A DNA stretch of 64,000 bases from Flavipsychrobacter sp. (GTDB taxonomy: Bacteria; Bacteroidota; Bacteroidia; Chitinophagales; Chitinophagaceae): positions 2,094,001 through 2,158,000 of the forward strand of contig JAWKLD010000001.1 in assembly GCA_041392855.1 (NCBI GenBank), written 5' to 3'. Every line of letters starts with the position of its first letter. The first letter of the stretch is position 1. Both the position numbers and the translations under genes were made by a program. Shown in pieces: positions 44,480 to 53,116 of this stretch. The notes below the pieces were generated by a model. It did no database searches and was not told the DNA's origin. It was given only the letters and a program-made list of their open reading frames with translations.

Positions 44480-46024
44480 ATGCTCAGCAGACACGACAAA
44501 CAAGCAATGGAGTTGTGGCACTTGAAATGTGCCGAAATAAAAGCAGCAACTGGAGAGATAGCCGTTGAAGCTAAAGAGGTAAAAGAGAAAAGGATAAAAC
44601 GATTGCTCAAAGACTATAGAGCATTTGTCAATTATTACTTTCCACACTATGCCGATGCAGACAGTGCTGATTTTCATGTGAAGTTTGCTAATGCTTGTAA
44701 AGCCAACAAGAAGTTTAAAGGCATTGCTGAGTGGGCAAGGGAACACGCTAAATCGGTACACGTAACTGTATTTATACCCATGTGGCTGAAAGCCTGTGGC
44801 GAGCTTACAGGTATGCTGTTGGCTAGTGTAAACAAAGATGCAGCGTGTGAACTATTAAGCGATGTGCAGGCTGAGCTAGTAAGCAATGAAAAATATATCA
44901 ACGACTTTGGAAAGCAGGCAAAGCATGGCAGTTGGGCTGATGGTAAGTTCATATGTGAGGATGGCACTTTCTTTAGGGCAATAGGTAGAGGCGAAAGCCC
45001 AAGAGGTAAAAGAAACAGAGAGAAGCGCCCTAACTATGGAGTGATTGATGATATAGATGATGATGTAATTGTAAGAAATGAGAGGCGCGTGGATGATGTG
45101 TTGGATTGGATATTGGGCGCGTTCTTAGGCGCATTATCTATCAAAGGAGGTAGGCTAGTAGTTGCCAACAACAGAATACACAAAAAGAGCATCCTTGCAA
45201 AACTAGCAGGCGATATAGAGCCAGGAGACCCTAAAAGAAAAGGATGGTATCACAGCAAGGTTAATGCACTGGATGAAAATGGGCAGCCTAGTTGGTGGCA
45301 GCGTTACACCTTACAGGACATACTTGACCGTATCAACGAGATGGGTTATAGGATGGCTCAAAAGGAGTTATTCAACAACCCAATTATTGAGGGCAAGGTG
45401 TTCAAAAACGAGTGGATAAAATGGGGCAAGATACCATCTCTATACGATATGGAAAGTGTTGTTGCCTACTTTGACCCCTCTTTTAAATCTACCAAAAAGA
45501 ACGACTACAAAGCAATACGCATATGGGGCAAAAAGGGTAAGTACTTCTATCTCATAGCATCGTTTGTAAGGCAATGCACCATCATGGAGGCTTGCCGTTG
45601 GGTGTATGGTTGGTATAGTGACAATATCACAGACAGCGAGGGCAGAGAGGCTGTTGTGCCTTTCTACATGGAGGCAAACTTTATGCAGGATATGCTATTG
45701 GATGAGTTTGAGAACCAGGGCGAGATAGAAGGTTGGCAACTACCAGTAAGAGGAGACAAACGTGCGAAGCCTGATAAGTTTGCCCGTATTGAAAATATGA
45801 CACCCGTGTATGAGCGTGGCAGGTCTATATGGGATGAACGATTAAAGAACGACCCCGATACACAAACAGGGCTAGAGCAGCTACTAGCTATACAACCTGG
45901 TAGTGATACACATGATGATGCACCTGATGCCGATGAGGGAGCATGGTGGCTGCTAAACCGTAGAACCAAACAAAGCAAAACTAAACGCAGAGTGGGCAAA
46001 AGACAAAGCCCGTCACAATACTAA
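44480..46024 (+). CDS. Terminase large subunit (Mu gp28 type)
   Basis: The 514-residue packaging ATPase/nuclease has WAREHAKSVHVTVFIPMWLK, where REHAKS takes the place of the Walker A loop as in Bacteroidota Mu-like terminases. YGVIDDIDDDVI is Walker B-like. The nuclease part shows VVAYFDPSFK (acidic residue) and HDDAPDADEGAWW near the C-terminus. It packages DNA headful-wise from the integrated element in Mu-type phages. It starts 1 bp after the small subunit. Confidence 0.85.
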   Translation: MLSRHDKQAMELWHLKCAEIKAATGEIAVEAKEVKEKRIKRLLKDYRAFVNYYFPHYADADSADFHVKFANACKANKKFKGIAEWAREHAKSVHVTVFIPMWLKACGELTGMLLASVNKDAACELLSDVQAELVSNEKYINDFGKQAKHGSWADGKFICEDGTFFRAIGRGESPRGKRNREKRPNYGVIDDIDDDVIVRNERRVDDVLDWILGAFLGALSIKGGRLVVANNRIHKKSILAKLAGDIEPGDPKRKGWYHSKVNALDENGQPSWWQRYTLQDILDRINEMGYRMAQKELFNNPIIEGKVFKNEWIKWGKIPSLYDMESVVAYFDPSFKSTKKNDYKAIRIWGKKGKYFYLIASFVRQCTIMEACRWVYGWYSDNITDSEGREAVVPFYMEANFMQDMLLDEFENQGEIEGWQLPVRGDKRAKPDKFARIENMTPVYERGRSIWDERLKNDPDTQTGLEQLLAIQPGSDTHDDAPDADEGAWWLLNRRTKQSKTKRRVGKRQSPSQY

Positions 46025-46047
46025 TAATTTTTAAAACCATACTGAAC

Positions 46048-46467
46048 ATGGCATTTTTAACAGAGCAAGATTATAAGACCGTTCTTAAACAGGATTTCAA
46101 AGCCCTAATACTAGAGGGCGATGCAGCCACACAAACAGATGCAGAGCTCAAAGCACAGGCAGAGATGAGCACCTACCTAAGAAAGCGTTACGATGTGGCG
46201 CAGATATTCAACAAAGTAGGTACAGAGCGCAACTACAACATTGTAATGCTGCTGACCGATATGGTTATCTATCACATATACAGCAGTAGAACACCGCGCA
46301 ACATTCCTGAGTTGAGACTGGATAGGTATGACTATGCTACTAAGATGCTCACACGTATGAGCGATGGCACAATTGAGGAGGATTTGCCCATTAGAAAAAA
46401 TGAGGATAACGAGGAGATAAACCCTTTGCGCACAGGTAGCCATACACCAACAACACACGGCTATTAA
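46048..46467 (+). CDS. DUF1320 (Mu gp36-like) head protein
   Basis: The 139-residue protein begins MAFLTEQDYKTVLKQDFKAL and has AQAEMSTYLRKRYDVAQIF and NYNIVMLLTDMVIYHIYSS, the DUF1320/gp36 pattern of Mu-like head-completion proteins. In Mu gp36 comes after the capsid gene; here it lies between terminase and portal. A copy of the repeat element overlaps its stop. Confidence 0.78.
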   Translation: MAFLTEQDYKTVLKQDFKALILEGDAATQTDAELKAQAEMSTYLRKRYDVAQIFNKVGTERNYNIVMLLTDMVIYHIYSSRTPRNIPELRLDRYDYATKMLTRMSDGTIEEDLPIRKNEDNEEINPLRTGSHTPTTHGY

Positions 46468-46481
46468 ACACTATTTAAGCA
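46464..46481 (-). repeat. Prophage 18-bp repeat element, copy C
   Basis: Reads TGCTTAA-ATAG-TGTTTAA on the minus strand, in the gap before the portal gene (plus strand). The local genes run the other way from those at copies A, B and D-F, and the element is flipped with them. Confidence 0.7.
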
Positions 46482-46499
46482 ACGTTTAAACAATTGATA

Positions 46500-47840
46500 A
46501 TGAAAGCTCCAAAACTACTGCATACTACACGAATACATAAGCCTACCACAAGGCAAGTAATGGCTTTAAACAAGCAAGGCAAAACCAACGAGCGCAAAGG
46601 TCTGGATGATATATACAACCTCCTGATAAAAATGGAGCAACGCATGAAGAGCATGGCGAAACAAGACATAGGTACTTGGAGAAATTCACACCGTGCAGCC
46701 CTCAATCCGCAGCGCCCAAACAGGAGACCATTATACTCTATATACAGAGATGCAGAGCTAGATGACCAGGTGGAGACTGTGATGAGCAACCTCATTGCAG
46801 ATGTAATGAGTGAGGAGTATTACATCACCAAAGCAAACAACACAGAAAAGGACGATAAAGCAAGTGACTACTTAGAGCGCTCATGGTTCTACTATGTACT
46901 AGAGGAGGCATTGAAAACTGAGGGTTGGGGGCATCAGGTGTTGCAGCTCACATCTTTTATCAACATCAACGGCTTTTATGAGTTTGGGGAGTTTGAGGAT
47001 ATAGACAGAGACCACATCATCCCTGAGTGGGGGCTCTTTATGCCTGACATCAGTGGAGATGAGGGTATCAACTACAGAGACCCATTATTTGCTAAATCGG
47101 TACTGGAGATAGGCAAGCCTAAAGACTTAGGCAAGCTACTCAAAGCATCTAAGCCTGCACTCTACAAAAAAAATATGGAGGCAGCATGGTCTCAACATGG
47201 AGAGATATTTGGTTCTCCTTTCAGAATTGGTAAAGTATCTAGTGGCAACAAGGAAGACCTTGACCGCATGGAGGAGTTTTTGAAAAACATGGGGCGCAGT
47301 GCTTATGCCGTTACTGACATTGATGATTCTGTAGAGCTAGTAGAAACTAGCAAAGGAGATGCTTATATGGTGTTTGACCAATTCCTAGCAAGAGCAGACC
47401 GCGCCATTAGTAAAATATTCTTAGGGCAAACCATGACCACTGACAACGGGAGCTCCAAATCACAAGCTGAGGTGCATGAGCGTGTAGGTAAGAGTAGAAT
47501 GTGGGCATTAAAACTCAAGATTGAGTTTTTAGTGAATGACAAAATACTGCCGATGATGAGAGCTAATGGCTACCCCATAAAAGAGGGGCAGCGTTTTAAA
47601 TGGGCTGTAGTGGATGAGATAACCACAACGGATATAGTCATGGATGAGTTTTTGGTACAAAACTTTGAGCTCACCGACCTAGAATATTTTGAGAAAAAGT
47701 ACGGGGTGAAGATAAAAGGGCTTAGAGAATTTACCACCTCTACAACACCAAAAAACGAGCAGGTAAAAGAAGCCCTAACCCGCATCAAACAACTGCACCT
47801 TAAAACAGACAAACTATACCAAAATGGCAATTGCTGTTAA
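46500..47840 (+). CDS. Portal protein, DUF935 (Mu gp29 type)
   Basis: The 446-residue protein, taken from the ATG at 46500 (an in-frame TTG lies 6 bp upstream), has YRDAELDDQVETVMSNLIAD and the DUF935 signature ADRAISKIFLGQTMTTDNGS followed by SQAEVHERV. The portal forms the ring at the head vertex through which DNA enters and leaves. It overlaps the MuF gene by 17 bp. Confidence 0.85.
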   Translation: MKAPKLLHTTRIHKPTTRQVMALNKQGKTNERKGLDDIYNLLIKMEQRMKSMAKQDIGTWRNSHRAALNPQRPNRRPLYSIYRDAELDDQVETVMSNLIADVMSEEYYITKANNTEKDDKASDYLERSWFYYVLEEALKTEGWGHQVLQLTSFININGFYEFGEFEDIDRDHIIPEWGLFMPDISGDEGINYRDPLFAKSVLEIGKPKDLGKLLKASKPALYKKNMEAAWSQHGEIFGSPFRIGKVSSGNKEDLDRMEEFLKNMGRSAYAVTDIDDSVELVETSKGDAYMVFDQFLARADRAISKIFLGQTMTTDNGSSKSQAEVHERVGKSRMWALKLKIEFLVNDKILPMMRANGYPIKEGQRFKWAVVDEITTTDIVMDEFLVQNFELTDLEYFEKKYGVKIKGLREFTTSTTPKNEQVKEALTRIKQLHLKTDKLYQNGNCC

Positions 47841-49098
47841 CAGACATATTATAGCACTTACTAAAGCTGACAAACTATTTGACCGTATTGCCAAAGAGGT
47901 GTATGAGGGCAAACTGGATGGTGAGCAACTAGATGAGGAGCTCAACAACTTTGTGGCAACACACTTGATGAATGGTGTAACTGAGGGCTACGGTAAAGGA
48001 TTTGCTGAGGTAGACTACAACACGCCCGATGCAGAGATGATGGCGCGATTGGAGCAAGATGTGTATTGGTTTAGCTCTGCTAAAACATACAATGAATTGG
48101 TGGAGCTCAATTTGGCACTTGTAGATGATAGTGGCGCAATACGCTCTTTTGTAGATTTCAAACAAGCAGCAGCAGCTATACATGACAGGTATAATGTGAG
48201 GTATCTGCAAACAGAATACAACCAAGCCATTGCCTCCTCTCAAATGGCAGGCAAGTGGGTGAGAATACAAGAGGATAAGGAAATATTGCCCCTGCTCAGG
48301 TTTAATACCGTAGGCGACAAAAGAGTGAGACCTGAGCACGCTATGTTGGAAGGTATCACCAAACCTGTTGATGACCCTTTTTGGGATACTTATTACCCGC
48401 CACTTAGTTGGAATTGCAGATGTGATGTTGACCAGGTTGCAGAGGGCAATATCACGCCCGATGATAAAGTGCGCACCCCTGAGCTCCCTGATGTGTTTAA
48501 AGACAATGTTGGCAAAAAGGGCATTGTATACCCTAAAGAGCACCCTTACCATGAGCTCCCTGATGTGGTGGATAAAATACGCATCAACCAAAAAGCTGCT
48601 GAGCTCCTCAATAAGAACACACAGGCATATCATCACCTGCAATCATTCAAGAACGGGGGGCGTGTAGAGGTACACTCTTTGGCTGATAAGAGTGATTTGG
48701 AATACAACATAGACCTGAGCACAGAAATAGCCAGGAAGGGGCGCAAAATGCGCATAAGACCACACTCAACGCTAGAGGGTGTTAAAAACCCTGAGATTGA
48801 GCATAAGGGGCTAACTGGAGACTTTAAAGAGACTAAGGCATCAGGTAGCTCCAACGCCTTACAATCGCATATTAAATCGGCTGCAAAACAGAAAGCTGAT
48901 AGTGTTTGGCTATACCTAACACATGAGGACTTAACCATCAACAATATCAAAAAGGGACTATACGCATCACTGCACAACCCTACATGGAATAAGACGATTA
49001 AAAAGGTGATGCTGATATATAAAGATTTTGAAGTGGTAGAGCTTGACCGAAAGGAGATAGCCAACTGGAGCTTTGTAAAGAAGCTAAGAGAACCATAA
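47824..49098 (+). CDS. MuF head-morphogenesis protein fused to a nuclease-like C-terminal domain
   Basis: Residues about 1-230 of 424 are a minor head protein of the SPP1 gp7/Mu gp30 family, with the closing signature PPLSWNCRCDVDQV (191-204). Residues about 265-424 form a separate domain: GRVEVHSLADKSD, KNPEIEHKGLTGDFKETKAS (321-340) and QSHIKSAAKQKADSVWLYL (347-365). Spacing of D333 and E336-x-K338 before a helix with a conserved Gln/Lys-Ala-Asp run resembles the PD-(D/E)xK-type tRNA nuclease domain found at CdiA C-termini. MuF proteins with such polymorphic toxin domains are known in temperate phages. No obvious immunity gene follows. Confidence 0.65.
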   Translation: MAIAVNRHIIALTKADKLFDRIAKEVYEGKLDGEQLDEELNNFVATHLMNGVTEGYGKGFAEVDYNTPDAEMMARLEQDVYWFSSAKTYNELVELNLALVDDSGAIRSFVDFKQAAAAIHDRYNVRYLQTEYNQAIASSQMAGKWVRIQEDKEILPLLRFNTVGDKRVRPEHAMLEGITKPVDDPFWDTYYPPLSWNCRCDVDQVAEGNITPDDKVRTPELPDVFKDNVGKKGIVYPKEHPYHELPDVVDKIRINQKAAELLNKNTQAYHHLQSFKNGGRVEVHSLADKSDLEYNIDLSTEIARKGRKMRIRPHSTLEGVKNPEIEHKGLTGDFKETKASGSSNALQSHIKSAAKQKADSVWLYLTHEDLTINNIKKGLYASLHNPTWNKTIKKVMLIYKDFEVVELDRKEIANWSFVKKLREP

Positions 49099-49239
49099 AA
49101 CAAGAAAGACAGCCAAAGGCTGTCATCCTGCATAGTGCAAAGGGGTCTAGCCGACTCCCTTACACATTGCAAATATAGGGAATAAAATAAATGAGTCAAA
49201 AACAAGGGTGTAATGATTTTTTAACCATCAAACACTCTA
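49099..49239. other. Intergenic hairpin region between MuF and endolysin
   Basis: The 141-bp gap contains GACAGCC-AAA-GGCTGTC (49108-49124), which on the minus strand is followed by TTTCTTGTTTT and looks like an antisense terminator. A second imperfect hairpin lies at about 49142-49160 (GGGGTC...GACTCCC). A degenerate half copy of the repeat element (TCAAACACT, 49228-49236) sits before the endolysin ATG. No coding frame with a good start is seen. Confidence 0.45.
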
Positions 49240-49752
49240 ATGATGAAACAAGATGCAATAACACTCAAAAGGATTGAGCTGTTACACCCTGCTCTAAGAG
49301 AGGAGGCAAAGAAAATTTATGCTGAAATATGCCAGGCTTTACAAGGGCGAGCCATGTGCAGATTTTCGCACACACTTAGAACATTCAAAGAGCAGGATGC
49401 TCTATTTGCTAAACGCCCGAAAGTGACCAACGCTAGAGGTGGTCAAAGCTTTCACAACTATGGTTGTGCTATTGACATAGTGCTACTAAAAGACACAGAC
49501 GGCAATGGCACATATGAGACTGCTAGTTGGGAGACCAATGTGGACTTTGATGGAGATGGCAAAGCAGACTGGATGGAAGTGGTTGCCATATTTGAAAAAC
49601 ATGGATGGCAATGGGGGCTCATAAACAGGAAAGGCAAACGGTATGACTTGCCTCACTTTCAAAAAACGTTTGGGCATAAACATTATAGCACACTCTTAGC
49701 AAAATACCAGGCTAAGGACTTCATACCAGGTACTACATATGTAAACCTTTAG
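49240..49752 (+). CDS. M15-family peptidase, probable endolysin
   Basis: The 170-residue protein has the D-Ala-D-Ala peptidase zinc site: QSFHNYGCAIDIVLL (His72, Asp79) and YDLPHFQ (His139), with Trp123-Trp125 before it, as in L-alanyl-D-glutamate / M15 endolysins. It cuts peptidoglycan cross-bridges at lysis. Between the zinc ligands are two Asp-rich loops, DTDGNG (85-90) and DFDGDG (102-107), of the EF-hand/dockerin calcium-binding kind. There is no signal peptide, so a holin would be needed. Confidence 0.85.
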   Translation: MMKQDAITLKRIELLHPALREEAKKIYAEICQALQGRAMCRFSHTLRTFKEQDALFAKRPKVTNARGGQSFHNYGCAIDIVLLKDTDGNGTYETASWETNVDFDGDGKADWMEVVAIFEKHGWQWGLINRKGKRYDLPHFQKTFGHKHYSTLLAKYQAKDFIPGTTYVNL

Positions 49753-49764
49753 TAACAACAAACA

Positions 49765-51675
49765 ATGAACACATCCGTAAAATACAGCTTTGAGGAGAAA
49801 GGATTTGATAAGCTTGATAAGATAGACAGAATACTGGAGCGATTTGATGACAACCTAGTGAGTGCAGACCGCCACTTGGATAAGCTCAACCGTACACAGC
49901 TAAGAACCAATAAGCATATTGACAACTTCAACAACATAGGAGGTAGGCAAATGCAATTAGTAGACGGCTTAGCTACTCGTATTCCTTTCTTAGGAGAGGC
50001 AGCAGGCGCATTGGTCAACCCATATACAGCAGCAGCATTAGCCGTTGCAGCATTGGGGGCTGCACTATTCAAAGCAGGCAAAGAGGCTCAGGGATGGGAG
50101 CGCATGATGGCAAAAATAAACGTCACGGCACAACTCTCTAGGATAGAGCTTACCAGGCTTAGCACCAAGATTAGAGATATAGGTGACGATTATATCACCT
50201 CCCTTATTGAAGTGCCTGACGCTTTCAATCAAATCATCTCAGGCATTGGTGAAGTACCCAAATCATTAGACATTTTGGATAAGTCACTAAAAGCCTCGCA
50301 GGCTGGTTTTACGGATGTGAAATTGACGGCTGAGGCAGCAGTAAATGTAATGAACAGTGTGGGCGATGTAGATGCCAAAGAGACCTTTGACACGCTCTTT
50401 GCTACGCTAAGAATAGGTAAGACTGAGTTTAGAGATATAGCGCAATACCTGCCTAAAATCATCCCTTACTCTAACCAGTTGGGGCTCTCCTTCAAAGAGA
50501 CGGCCGCAGGCTTTGCTTTATTTACTAAAACAGGACAAAGTGCTGAATATAGTACTACACTATTACAAAACGCCTATAAGTCTTTAGCCGACCAAAAGAA
50601 AAGGCAACAGATAGAGAAGCTTGTTAAAGTGTTTGATGACACTGGCAAGATGAGGAGCATGGTGGATATTGTGGAGGATATGGATGCCAAGTTTGAAGGG
50701 CTGAGCGATAAAGCAAGAATTGAGAAGCTAGGCAAGTTAGGGCTCGACAGTGAGGCTGCATCTGCTTTCTCCATATATATCAAAAACGCAGAGTTATTTG
50801 AAAACATCAACAAAGAGATACAAACGAGCTCTGAGGGTGTTGGCGCACTAGAAACGGCATATAACAATGCTGCAAACGGTCTCAACAAATGGGACGTGAT
50901 ACAAAACAAGCTCAACAGTAAAATCATTGCACTAGGCGAAAAGGTAACACCGATTTTTGATAAGGTAGCGGATAAAATAATCCGCATCATAGACTGGATA
51001 GATGAGGCTGAGGAGCACACCGGTGTATTTAGTGCAGCCATTGAAACATTGGGAAAAGTACTAGGCTATACAATCAAAATTGCGACTGCACCCTTACGTT
51101 TTATGCTCAAGCAGTTTGAACTTATTGGCATGGCTGCTGATAAGCTAGGCATTAAAATAGAGGGAGGTGCCAACCTTGGTAGCAAAGCTTTAAACTTTCT
51201 ACTACGTGTCACCAAAAGCCTCTTTGAAGTGGCAGGAGATGTGTATGATATATTGGGGGATATTTTCACCTTCAACTTTGGCAATCTAAAAGATGATTTT
51301 GGGGAACTCAAAAAAGACATCACCAACTTTGCCAAAGAGGAGCATAAGGTGTTTGATGTGGCAGAGCCTAAACAATACAGCAACTTCTTACCAGGTAACG
51401 CACCTGATAAGATGGCGCAATACATATCTCAAACGCCAACTAACAACAGCAATACCACCACACCCGTTGTACCATCTGCACCATCTGCTGAGAGCGAAAT
51501 GCAGACCATAGCCAAAGGAGGCAACCAAACACAAAACATAACGGTGCGTATAGACAAAGGTGTGAGTATAGAGCAAATAGTAATGAATAGCGTGAGAGAC
51601 GTGGCAGAGATAAGACGAATATTTGAGGAGATGCTCACCCGTATAGAGCGCGATGTATCACTATCAATAAGGTAA
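49765..51675 (+). CDS. Tail tape measure protein
   Basis: The 636-residue protein has an N-terminal coiled coil (about 1-60), a hydrophobic stretch near 75-100 (TAAALAVAALGAALFKAG) and the TP901-type core with YLPKIIPYSNQLGLSFKETA and GFALFTKTGQSAEYSTTLLQ. Membrane-like helices follow in the second half. It sets tail length. Tape measures usually follow the tail chaperones; here it lies in the opposite-strand block. Confidence 0.85.
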   Translation: MNTSVKYSFEEKGFDKLDKIDRILERFDDNLVSADRHLDKLNRTQLRTNKHIDNFNNIGGRQMQLVDGLATRIPFLGEAAGALVNPYTAAALAVAALGAALFKAGKEAQGWERMMAKINVTAQLSRIELTRLSTKIRDIGDDYITSLIEVPDAFNQIISGIGEVPKSLDILDKSLKASQAGFTDVKLTAEAAVNVMNSVGDVDAKETFDTLFATLRIGKTEFRDIAQYLPKIIPYSNQLGLSFKETAAGFALFTKTGQSAEYSTTLLQNAYKSLADQKKRQQIEKLVKVFDDTGKMRSMVDIVEDMDAKFEGLSDKARIEKLGKLGLDSEAASAFSIYIKNAELFENINKEIQTSSEGVGALETAYNNAANGLNKWDVIQNKLNSKIIALGEKVTPIFDKVADKIIRIIDWIDEAEEHTGVFSAAIETLGKVLGYTIKIATAPLRFMLKQFELIGMAADKLGIKIEGGANLGSKALNFLLRVTKSLFEVAGDVYDILGDIFTFNFGNLKDDFGELKKDITNFAKEEHKVFDVAEPKQYSNFLPGNAPDKMAQYISQTPTNNSNTTTPVVPSAPSAESEMQTIAKGGNQTQNITVRIDKGVSIEQIVMNSVRDVAEIRRIFEEMLTRIERDVSLSIR

Positions 51676-51679
51676 TGTT

Positions 51680-52222
51680 ATGCCCATAAAAAAAAGAGGC
51701 AAGAGCATTGCCCAACAACGAAAAGAGTTTAAAAGACTGCAACGGCAACTCCCTACCATAGTAGGCAATGAGGCAGTGAACTTTTTTAAACAGAGCTTTA
51801 AACGCCAGGGCTTTATTGATGAGCACTATAGAAGATGGAAGGACAGGAAAGATAAGAGCAAAAGCAGCAGAGGCAGAAAGATACTAGTGAAGAGTGGCAG
51901 ACTAAGGAGGAGCATAAGGATAACTAAGAAAGGCAGAAACTATGTAGAGGTAGGCACTAATGTACCCTATGCACAAATACATAATGAAGGGGGCACAGTA
52001 CGCAAAGAGGTAAGGGTGCGAGAGCATACCAGGCGTAGTGCAGCAGGTAGTACCAGGACAGCAAGAAAAAGCAGAACAAGAAAGAAAACAACCGTAAAGG
52101 CACACAGTAGAAAAATGAACCTCACACAGGAGCAACGACAGTTTATTGGTAAGAGCAAGTTTTTTAACAAGCGCATACACAAACTAATAACACGCCACCT
52201 GAGGCATATATTTAACGATTAA
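51680..52222 (+). CDS. Virion morphogenesis protein, Mu gpG-like
   Basis: The 180-residue very basic protein contains FIDEHYRRWKDRKDKSKSSR, LVKSGRLRRSIRITKKG and VEVGTNVPYAQIHNEGG, the gpG/tail-completion signature of Mu-like phages. A basic RTARKSRTRKKTTVKAHSRK linker precedes its C-terminal helix. It starts 4 bp after the tape measure gene. Confidence 0.82.
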   Translation: MPIKKRGKSIAQQRKEFKRLQRQLPTIVGNEAVNFFKQSFKRQGFIDEHYRRWKDRKDKSKSSRGRKILVKSGRLRRSIRITKKGRNYVEVGTNVPYAQIHNEGGTVRKEVRVREHTRRSAAGSTRTARKSRTRKKTTVKAHSRKMNLTQEQRQFIGKSKFFNKRIHKLITRHLRHIFND

Positions 52223-52233
52223 CAAGCATTATT

Positions 52234-52818
52234 ATGTACATCTTAAAAAAGTCATACCACTATCTAAAAAATAACATCAAGCAGCATTGCCCGTCTATCA
52301 AATACATTGACGTTTGGAATAACCAAACAGCCAACAGACCAAAGGAGGATGCTTACCCCACACCTGCTGTGTTTATAGAGTTTATAGGCTTCAACTTTAT
52401 AGACAAAAACAAGGGTGTTGTACAAGTTGGTGAGGATGGCTTTATCATATACCATGTTGAGCAGGAGAAGGTGAGCGAGAGTTGGTCTACCGATGAGGCA
52501 GAGTCTCCATCTCAGGCTGATGCTGATGAACGTTGGGATGTACTACAAGAGATACACCTAGCCACACAGGGCATAAAAACAACTTTCCTTAAAGATGTAT
52601 CGAGAGCCAACATAGAGACCGACTACGACCACGACAGCCTGCTCAATGACGGTGTGGCATACAGGGCAACCATGATAGATGAGCCTGATGAGAATAGTGG
52701 CGAATTTATACACCTCAACAAATACACTGATGCCAACATAAATAGTATAAAAACAGAAAAAGGGAAAGCTCCCGATACTGTGCCAGGAGACAGCTTAGGG
52801 TATGAGGTAGAGACTTAA
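52234..52818 (+). CDS. Phage protein, Mu gp37-like position
   Basis: The 194-residue protein reads MYILKKSYHYLKNNIKQHCP, YPTPAVFIEFIGFNF and later DYDHDSLLNDGVAYRATMID. The layout resembles tail-terminator or gp37-type proteins that follow gpG, but similarity is by shape only. It ends the plus-strand block; its stop overlaps the end of the convergent gene by 4 bp. Confidence 0.5.
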   Translation: MYILKKSYHYLKNNIKQHCPSIKYIDVWNNQTANRPKEDAYPTPAVFIEFIGFNFIDKNKGVVQVGEDGFIIYHVEQEKVSESWSTDEAESPSQADADERWDVLQEIHLATQGIKTTFLKDVSRANIETDYDHDSLLNDGVAYRATMIDEPDENSGEFIHLNKYTDANINSIKTEKGKAPDTVPGDSLGYEVET

Positions 52819-53039
52819 TCCTCTATATCTTCATAGTTGCTGATGATGCCGTAAAGCGTTTTAGGTTTGAGGAAAAACTCAGGTTCTAAATAGTGTTTCA
52901 TGATATAGTCAACCCGATATTTTTTGAGCGCGCACAACTCTCTATAACGTTTTACTATACGTTTATCCCTTTTTTGTTTGAGTGTAGCATCGCGCATTGC
53001 AACAAAAATATATTGATTTCTAGTTTTTTTAGCCAACAA
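52815..53039 (-). CDS. Small basic putative DNA-binding protein
   Basis: The 74-residue protein reads QKRDKRIVKRYRELCALKKY, then RVDYIMKHYLEPEFFLKPKT and LYGIIS. The last part resembles the helix-turn-helix of small Bacteroidota mobile-element proteins with the FFLSxxTIxxII pattern. It lies alone between the terminator at 53060-53094 and the structural block, where Mu keeps middle and late activators (Mor, C). An activator role is possible but unproven. Confidence 0.5.
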   Translation of the reverse strand: MLAKKTRNQYIFVAMRDATLKQKRDKRIVKRYRELCALKKYRVDYIMKHYLEPEFFLKPKTLYGIISNYEDIED

Positions 53040-53059
53040 CCTATGTATGTAAAATTTAC

Positions 53060-53094
53060 ACAGGTATAAAAAAAGGAGCTCATGGAGCTCCTTT
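53060..53094 (-). terminator. Intrinsic terminator at the end of the early/middle minus-strand genes
   Basis: On the minus strand a 10-bp perfect stem AAAGGAGCTC/GAGCTCCTTT (53094-53072) with a CAT loop is followed by TTTTTATACC. It lies 22 bp after the lipoprotein gene that ends at 53117. Confidence 0.85.
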
Positions 53095-53116
53095 ACTGTT
53101 GTGTTAACAAACTGTG

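Noticed and set aside
47929..48642. Long minus-strand frame (237 codons) opposite the MuF gene
   Set aside because: It lies wholly against a well-supported gene, is composed of odd residues and has no recognisable domain.
49099..49239. Immunity gene for the MuF nuclease-like domain
   Set aside because: No frame with a credible start and length fits this gap; the next gene is an endolysin.
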